DNA of 58,334 nucleotides, taken from positions 1 to 58,334 of the forward strand of contig JAKSYS010000386.1 in NCBI GenBank assembly GCA_022925895.1, written 5' to 3'. The DNA comes from Fragilaria crotonensis. Lineage: Eukaryota > Bacillariophyta > Fragilariophyceae > Fragilariales > Fragilariaceae. The position numbers and the translations under genes were made by a program. The number at the start of each line of letters is the position of its first letter. Position 1 is the stretch's first letter. Below are positions 53,501-58,334 of this stretch, piece after piece. The notes under the pieces were generated by a model. That model had not been told where the DNA came from and did not search any database. It was given only the letters and a program-made list of their open reading frames with translations.

Positions 53501-54065
53501 CCGAATGATGGGAAGAGACGATGGAATGACTTTTGCACTGACAGGGTTTCCCGTTATCCTCACAACGGCGGCTTCCAACATGGACATGAACGTCGTCGTC
53601 CTCCGAATAATGACCGGTATGATAACTTGCAGAACAGACAAGGCCAGGAATATCCCTCTCCGAATGATGGGAAGAGACAATGGAATGACTTTTGCACTGA
53701 CAGGGTTTCCGTTATCCTCACAACGGCGGCTTCAACATGGACATGAACGTCGTCGTCCTTCGAATAATGATCGGTATGATAACTTGCAGAACAGAGACCA
53801 GGAATATCCCTCTCCGAATGATGGGAAGAGAGGATGGAATGACTTTTGCACTGATGGGGTTTCCCATTATCCTCACACTGACGGCTTCCAACGAGGACAT
53901 GAACTTCGTCGTCCTCCGAATGATGGTTACTTCCGTGGAGGACAAGAACATCATTCTACAAACCATGATTCTCTAAATGATAGAAAGAGGGCCTGGCGTG
54001 GTGATTGGCAAATCAGTCATGGTGATCGTGTTAACACCAGGGGGGGATGGCATCATCGCTCATGA
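50521..54065 (+). CDS. Transposon accessory protein: zinc cluster, 2OG-oxygenase-like region, tandem repeats (frameshifted)
   Basis: Large protein read through with several frame changes: three between about 51000 and 51250, and one near 53710 where one repeat copy lacks C residues. In order: an acidic N-terminal part; a Cys-rich region with CPSGCDNCG and RCGECG patterns; a long conserved region; an oxygenase-like core with HYD near 52370 (HxD), a PNVYG turn, LISWDGRVIRHGTS with a candidate distal His near 52577, and an Arg seven residues on; a basic RRRRSKRRQRQQR stretch; an acidic linker; and five 52-53-residue repeats. I infer a 2OG-Fe(II) dioxygenase relative, possibly TET/JBP-like, because such genes are known to travel with fungal KDZ transposons. 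This needs a profile search. It faces the transposase gene. Confidence 0.5.
53131..53916 (+). repeat. Tandem array of 156-159-nt coding repeats
   Basis: Five copies start with GATCGGTATG or GACCGGTATG at 53141, 53297, 53453, 53612 and 53769, followed by a decayed sixth. Each encodes about 52 residues (NDRYDNLQNR.QEYPSPNDGK then WNDFCTDRVSRYPHNGGF). Copies are nearly identical, so the array is young. The fourth lacks a C in TTTCCCG and another in CTTCCAAC relative to the others. Confidence 0.9.
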
Positions 54066-54305
54066 TTGTGGGCAACGGATGGGTGATAACATGCATGTAC
54101 GCCAACATATGTACGCGCGTTGAGTCACTGGACGGGTGCAATTGAGTGAAGATGATTCTGACAATGTGGATTCTGATGATGGTTGGTAGTAGAGATGATT
54201 CGTATAACTAATTTATTTTGTACGAGACAAATTGATGCATAGGAATTCTACCAAGCTGATTACATTGACACATCAAGAGAGTCCATTGGGTCTGGCACTG
54301 ATCGG
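54066..54305. other. Short gap between convergent transposon genes
   Basis: 240 nt holding the 3' ends of the accessory gene (+) and the transposase gene (-). Nothing else seen. Confidence 0.4.
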
Positions 54306-57300
54306 TCAGTCTTCCTCTTCGGAGCTCTCAGCTACTCGATCGAGAATCGTTTTCTCATACTGCCAGTCGATGAAAGATGTCCAATTGTCTGCCCATTGAT
54401 CACGGCGGCGGGTCATGAAGATGTATGGACGAAAAGGATGAGTGATGCTCCATGCATTGTGCATCCCATAATTACGTGATAAGTCGGTGATGACAACAGT
54501 TGGTCCCACTATGGAATCCACTTGGATGATATACAGTTTTGGCAAGTGCCATGACTCAGGAAGCAGCGATAGTCTATATGACTTGAAAATGGGAGGATCT
54601 TTCTCCTCCATGACTTCAGCTGCATCTGCTGCTGGTGTGACTCTGGCTGCAACTTGGTTGCGTAGTCGCTTCTTACGACGGCGCTTCCTTGGAGAAACAT
54701 GCATGGAAAGCTCCTTTGCAGCCAACTTGGCTGCCTTCTCCGCCACGGTGTCAATGGCATCATAAGATTGCACGATGATGTACAAACCTGGCTCTGGGAT
54801 GAACGCAGATTGATGGGGGAACTTGATTTGGCAGTTTGGTTTCAGGTTATGAAGGTTGACAATTGAGAGAATTCTAGCTGGGGTGGCTATGTCATCCCAG
54901 TCCACAAGGGCATGATCGTACCAGGGCTTGTCATCATACTTGGGGTGAGCACGGTACAGTACACCTTTCGGGCAGGTATACTCAGTTTGACATGCAAGGG
55001 TAGGAGGTTCCACAGACGGGAGCAAGTAGTCGACCATGGTTTGCAGAACATGCTTATCGATTATAAGCTGAGGCGGAACTTCGTTTGCTTTCTTCCTGTC
55101 ATTGGATCGCCATGAACATTGGGCAACGCCAAGGAGTTGTGGAAATGGAATAGGACTTTCCAATCCATGGTCGGCGAACGCTGTTTCCTTCACCAATGAA
55201 GTCATTCTGTACGGTAACTTCGGTGGCAACCTGTCGATTGGCATGTGAGATGGCCAAGTTCTCGGCATAGCGGTGTGCCGCCTGAATCTCATAAGTTTCA
55301 TTACGCTTCTGTGTGTTCTTGACGGTCTTCTTGGCGATTGGGATGTGTGCAGATTCAGCATACGCACTATTGAATATCTCAGGAACCCCAAAGTTTTCAA
55401 TGTCCTCTGCCATGTGAAGAACCAAGTGCATCTTCACAGTATTGTTTTTCAGGCCATCATGTCGAGGTGCCACAGTCTTTAGCAATCGCAATAGATATGA
55501 TGTTGCATAAATTGACCTCTTCACGCAACGACGGTCAATCTGTGGTTGCTTCATCCATGCCCACCACTCCAACAAGGAGGAAAGGAGAAGCTTCCAATCG
55601 GCAATGAAGTTGTCATGACCGGGATGCTTGTCTACCTGACCACCTTGGACAGCTGATGCCCTTGCCCTATCAAAAACCTCTCCATAGCGGGTGGTTTCAA
55701 AAGCGAGGAGCATGATCAGGAGAATGCCAGCATATTCGTGGCCTGGGATGTTGGAAGCCGAGGAAAAGTCATTTGTTGTTGTACGTGGAATGTTGCGGTC
55801 ACTCTGTCTTACCAGCTGTGATGCTATGTCTTGACAGAGTCGACTGTACTTCCTGCCAGACACACTAGTCTGGCCAATTTGTTTGAAAAGGATTTGACAA
55901 CATACTTAAACCAACCAAGTAACACAAGATGTAAGATCTCGCCAGGACAGGCACCGAAGATACCACGATCAGAATGCGCTCCAAATCGGACCTTGTCAAA
56001 CGCATTTACAAGCATGTGCTGAGATTTTGATTGCAGAACATCAAAACTCTTGGCGTGGACAAGTCTGTTGATCGCCAGGGCTTCCTCTTTGCAAACTGCC
56101 GACCCTTTGACCACCCGCTTTTCATTGTGGGACACTCGCAAGCTCGGCATAACTGTGCGACACCACCGGTGCGAGACTTGTAATGACCACAAAGTGCATC
56201 GTGACCCTCTGTGTCCCCTATTATGAAAGGAATGTAGGGGTGGAGAACTGTGGGTACGACTTCCCCTGTACTGTATGTTCCACTTGATGCCCCGCTCTTG
56301 CAGTGAAAGAAAGCCTGATTGTTGGAGGATGAAGTTGATTTGCATGTGATACTCGTTTACTTTCCATGTTGCATTGGTACATCTCTTGTACATGGGAAGA
56401 GGAGCACTTGCGGCGAGTTCCACAGCAATGCCAGGTTCTGCGGGCTGAAGATCCTTTTTTAAGGGATGGATATACCCCAAAACACGCATTGCCTCAGGTT
56501 TCTTCCGAACATCATGTTGCATGAGCCCATACTGCATTGTAATGGGTTCCAATGGCAAACGGCCACTTCCACCAACATCACATATTGTCTTGTCGATTGC
56601 CAAAGGACATGCAATCAACATATCATGTGGGTTCTTGCAAAGGGAGCTGTGGGTTTTGAGATACGATCGACCAGTGTTTAAATCTCCGATTACACTACCA
56701 TTGGGAACTGCATATGGATCGTGGTCGGGATTCCAATCACCGTCAAATATGTAGTTTGTGTCAGCATTAAGATGACGACAGGACAAAAGGTCAGCAAAAA
56801 CAGCTGATGCGCTGAAATAAGCAACTCTAACTGACACGTCAGAATAAGGAAGGTAAAGTGTCTCCCATACTGGGATCAGCCTATCTCTGTTGAGACGCTT
56901 TGTTACCCTTGACAATACTGTCTTTCGAGACGTGATTGCAGTGTCACGGAAAACGTGACCGCTGCGAACAGAACGATTGGTCCATTGCATAATAGCCTCG
57001 TATGCCTTCATTGGGGCACCAAGGTTGCTAAGTGTTTGAAGAAGATCAATCTGAACCTTCTCCTCACGGGAAAATAGAGAAAGGTTAAGACCATTGTCGT
57101 TGACGGAATCGATGTGCTCCTGATAAGCTACCAGCATGGAAGAGTCGGAGCATCTTTGTCCTCAGATTCTTCCGCGGAGGATGCTGTTTCAAACTCGCGA
57201 ATCGAGGAATCAGGAGCATCTTCTTGGTGGACTTCGCCTAAGACAGTGGGTGTCGCTTCGTCATCCAGGACAGGGAAGTCATCACATGGGTTCTCTGATG

Positions 57301-57907
57301 CGGTACCAAAGTCATTAACCTCACCACGTTGTTCAGGCGTGATGGTGAGGCTATGACTGTCATTCCTCGAAACTGGGAAAATGGAGCGGCGAGAAGAACT
57401 CCGATGATGCAACTGCCTGGGGTGATGATCAGAGTCAACACCATCGGAGTCGATATCTTTGGGGTCTGCTGTTGTATCCTCTAATCTCTTTCTACGCTTC
57501 CTGCGTCTGGCGTGGTTAGTGGCTGGACGTTTTCGTGAGCCTTCGATATCAACAGAACACTGGGGGTAATGGGAAAAATGACGTGACATCTGTCCGGCCT
57601 TGACCTCTCGACCACATGAGTAGCAGCGCTCCTTCTCTGGGGATGAAAAGAGATGACTGCGCTTGCGGATACTTTGAGTGTGGTGTTCATTCATTGTTGG
57701 GGATGCTTTTGCATACAATAAACATAGGAAGGGAACATACACAGCAATACAATTGAAAGATGTACCGTGGTAGCCATCAGATTGAAAAAGGGATACAAAT
57801 ACGTTCCGAATGTGGAGGCGGGAAGCATCATCTTGGGGTACCTCAGTGATGTGTTCAGAGATAGTAGGACCATACATGTGCATCACTTCAAAAAATTTGA
57901 ACGACAT
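54306..57907 (-). CDS. CACTA/Plavaka-like DDE transposase (three apparent frameshifts)
   Basis: Cut-and-paste transposase of the CMC (CACTA/Plavaka) type. N-terminal zinc finger CYSCGREVKAGQMSRHF...C (from 57625 leftwards), then a basic stretch. The core has IACPLAIDKTICD (the SDKT-type catalytic Asp), LEPITMQYGLM..DVRKKPEAMRVLGYIHP (the family's 'GNI..IRRKP..A..LGYLP' block) and GIFGACPGEILHLVLLGWFKY, highly typical. The C-terminal part is basic (SPRKRRRKKRLRNQ). The frame must shift at about 57130, 55855 and 55190, each by one base without splice signals. Start is either 57907 or the later Met at 57694, just before the finger. Superfamily confident, exact family less so. Confidence 0.8.
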
Positions 57908-58050
57908 CCAATTTATAAATAGAAATGTAAAAGTATGTCCATATCAGGAAAAATTGATACAGAAAAGTGTATAGATAACATACGAAACTGTTCTAAAGTA
58001 TACCGTCTGTGTGTGGGTGTAAAACCCGCAAGGTTCTGAGGCCTCCTCCA

Positions 58051-58334
58051 TCATTGCAAACACTGGTCTCCAGTGTAGTTTATACACATTGCTGATCCTT
58101 TTGGGTAAGCAGCAGGTATGAACTTTCGAAATGCCTTGATGCTATGTTGCTCTATAACACCATTCTCACCCTCTGCTGCAAAGCTTGGCATGCCTTGCGG
58201 CCAAAGCTTCCATCGACATCTCTCTTGACTACCGACAGGGAAGGCAATGTGGCAGGTACATCCCAGAACCTGCCACGGTAGCTGAACAGTGTACCTCGGT
58301 TTCCTCGAACAATAACATCACGGCCATCGGCAGC
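58051..58334 (-). CDS. C-terminal end of an unrecognised protein, cut by the window
   Basis: Open frame entering from the right edge, with one frame change near 58212, ending at TGA (58053-58051). It contains GTLFSYRGRFWDVPATLPSL and then WKLWPQGMPSF, IKAFRKFIPAAYPKG. The tryptophan-rich WKLWPQG followed by a K-x-F/Y-R motif recalls proteins of other mobile elements, but I cannot name it. It lies 143 nt before the transposase start, so it could be an upstream exon or a separate ORF of the same element. Confidence 0.4.

Noticed and set aside
52946..53680. Long minus-strand frame of 244 codons across the repeats
   Set aside because: It is the antisense shadow of the 156-nt tandem repeat; its own repeats mirror the sense unit.
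1..58334. tRNA, rRNA and snRNA genes
   Set aside because: Looked for T-loop GGTTCGA-type boxes and long rRNA-like stretches on both strands by eye; the few GGTTCGA hits lack a matching A-box and acceptor stem. A covariance-model scan would be decisive.

Overview
The window is nuclear DNA of a photosynthetic stramenopile, most likely a diatom. Genes sit on both strands, many are single-exon, and the introns I can place are short GT-AG introns (55 to 90 nt). Two proteins open with a signal peptide ending in an ASAF- or ISAF-type motif, as in plastid-targeted proteins of diatoms. The species cannot be named from the sequence.

Layout. 0.4-3.6 kb: a TPM-domain/RING membrane protein and a PSTAIRE cyclin-dependent kinase, convergent, with a tandem duplication between their 3' ends. 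4.1-12.9 kb: a complete tyrosine-recombinase retrotransposon (DIRS order, PAT-like) with gag-like, RT-RNase H and recombinase ORFs and the A1-B1-A2-B2 split direct repeats of that group. 13.3-21.4 kb: glutaminyl-tRNA synthetase, a ferric-reductase-type flavocytochrome and two related RING-H2 membrane proteins. 22.1-22.9 kb: a small element with terminal inverted repeats.

23.2-38.2 kb is dense host gene space: a plastid-type Mpv17/PMP22 protein, CENP-S/MHF1, proteasome chaperone PAC3, a U1-C-like/WW protein that has lost every zinc ligand, exosome subunit MTR3, an LRR-HlyIII fusion, a secreted or plastid NSF-like AAA ATPase, Mad3/BubR1, a CadD-like transporter and a three-exon PP2C phosphatase. 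Cell-cycle and chromosome functions recur (CDK, CENP-S, Mad3, HDAC), but the neighbourhood does not look like an operon or a functional cluster.

38.2-42.4 kb is repeat-rich and holds a palindromic-repeat element and a 353-bp hAT-type MITE with a perfect 8-bp target duplication. A TMEM70-like mitochondrial protein and a class II histone deacetylase follow. From 46.6 kb to the right edge the sequence looks like a large DNA transposon or nested transposons: a basic SPFRGG-repeat protein, an array of 21-nt repeats, a large accessory protein with a 2OG-Fe(II)-oxygenase-like HxD...H region and 52-residue tandem repeats, and a CACTA/Plavaka-like transposase on the opposite strand.

Many conserved genes, including the essential GlnRS, are read through only by changing frame at one or two points, often at short homopolymers. 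In one tandem array a copy has simply lost C residues. I read most of these as assembly indels rather than decay.
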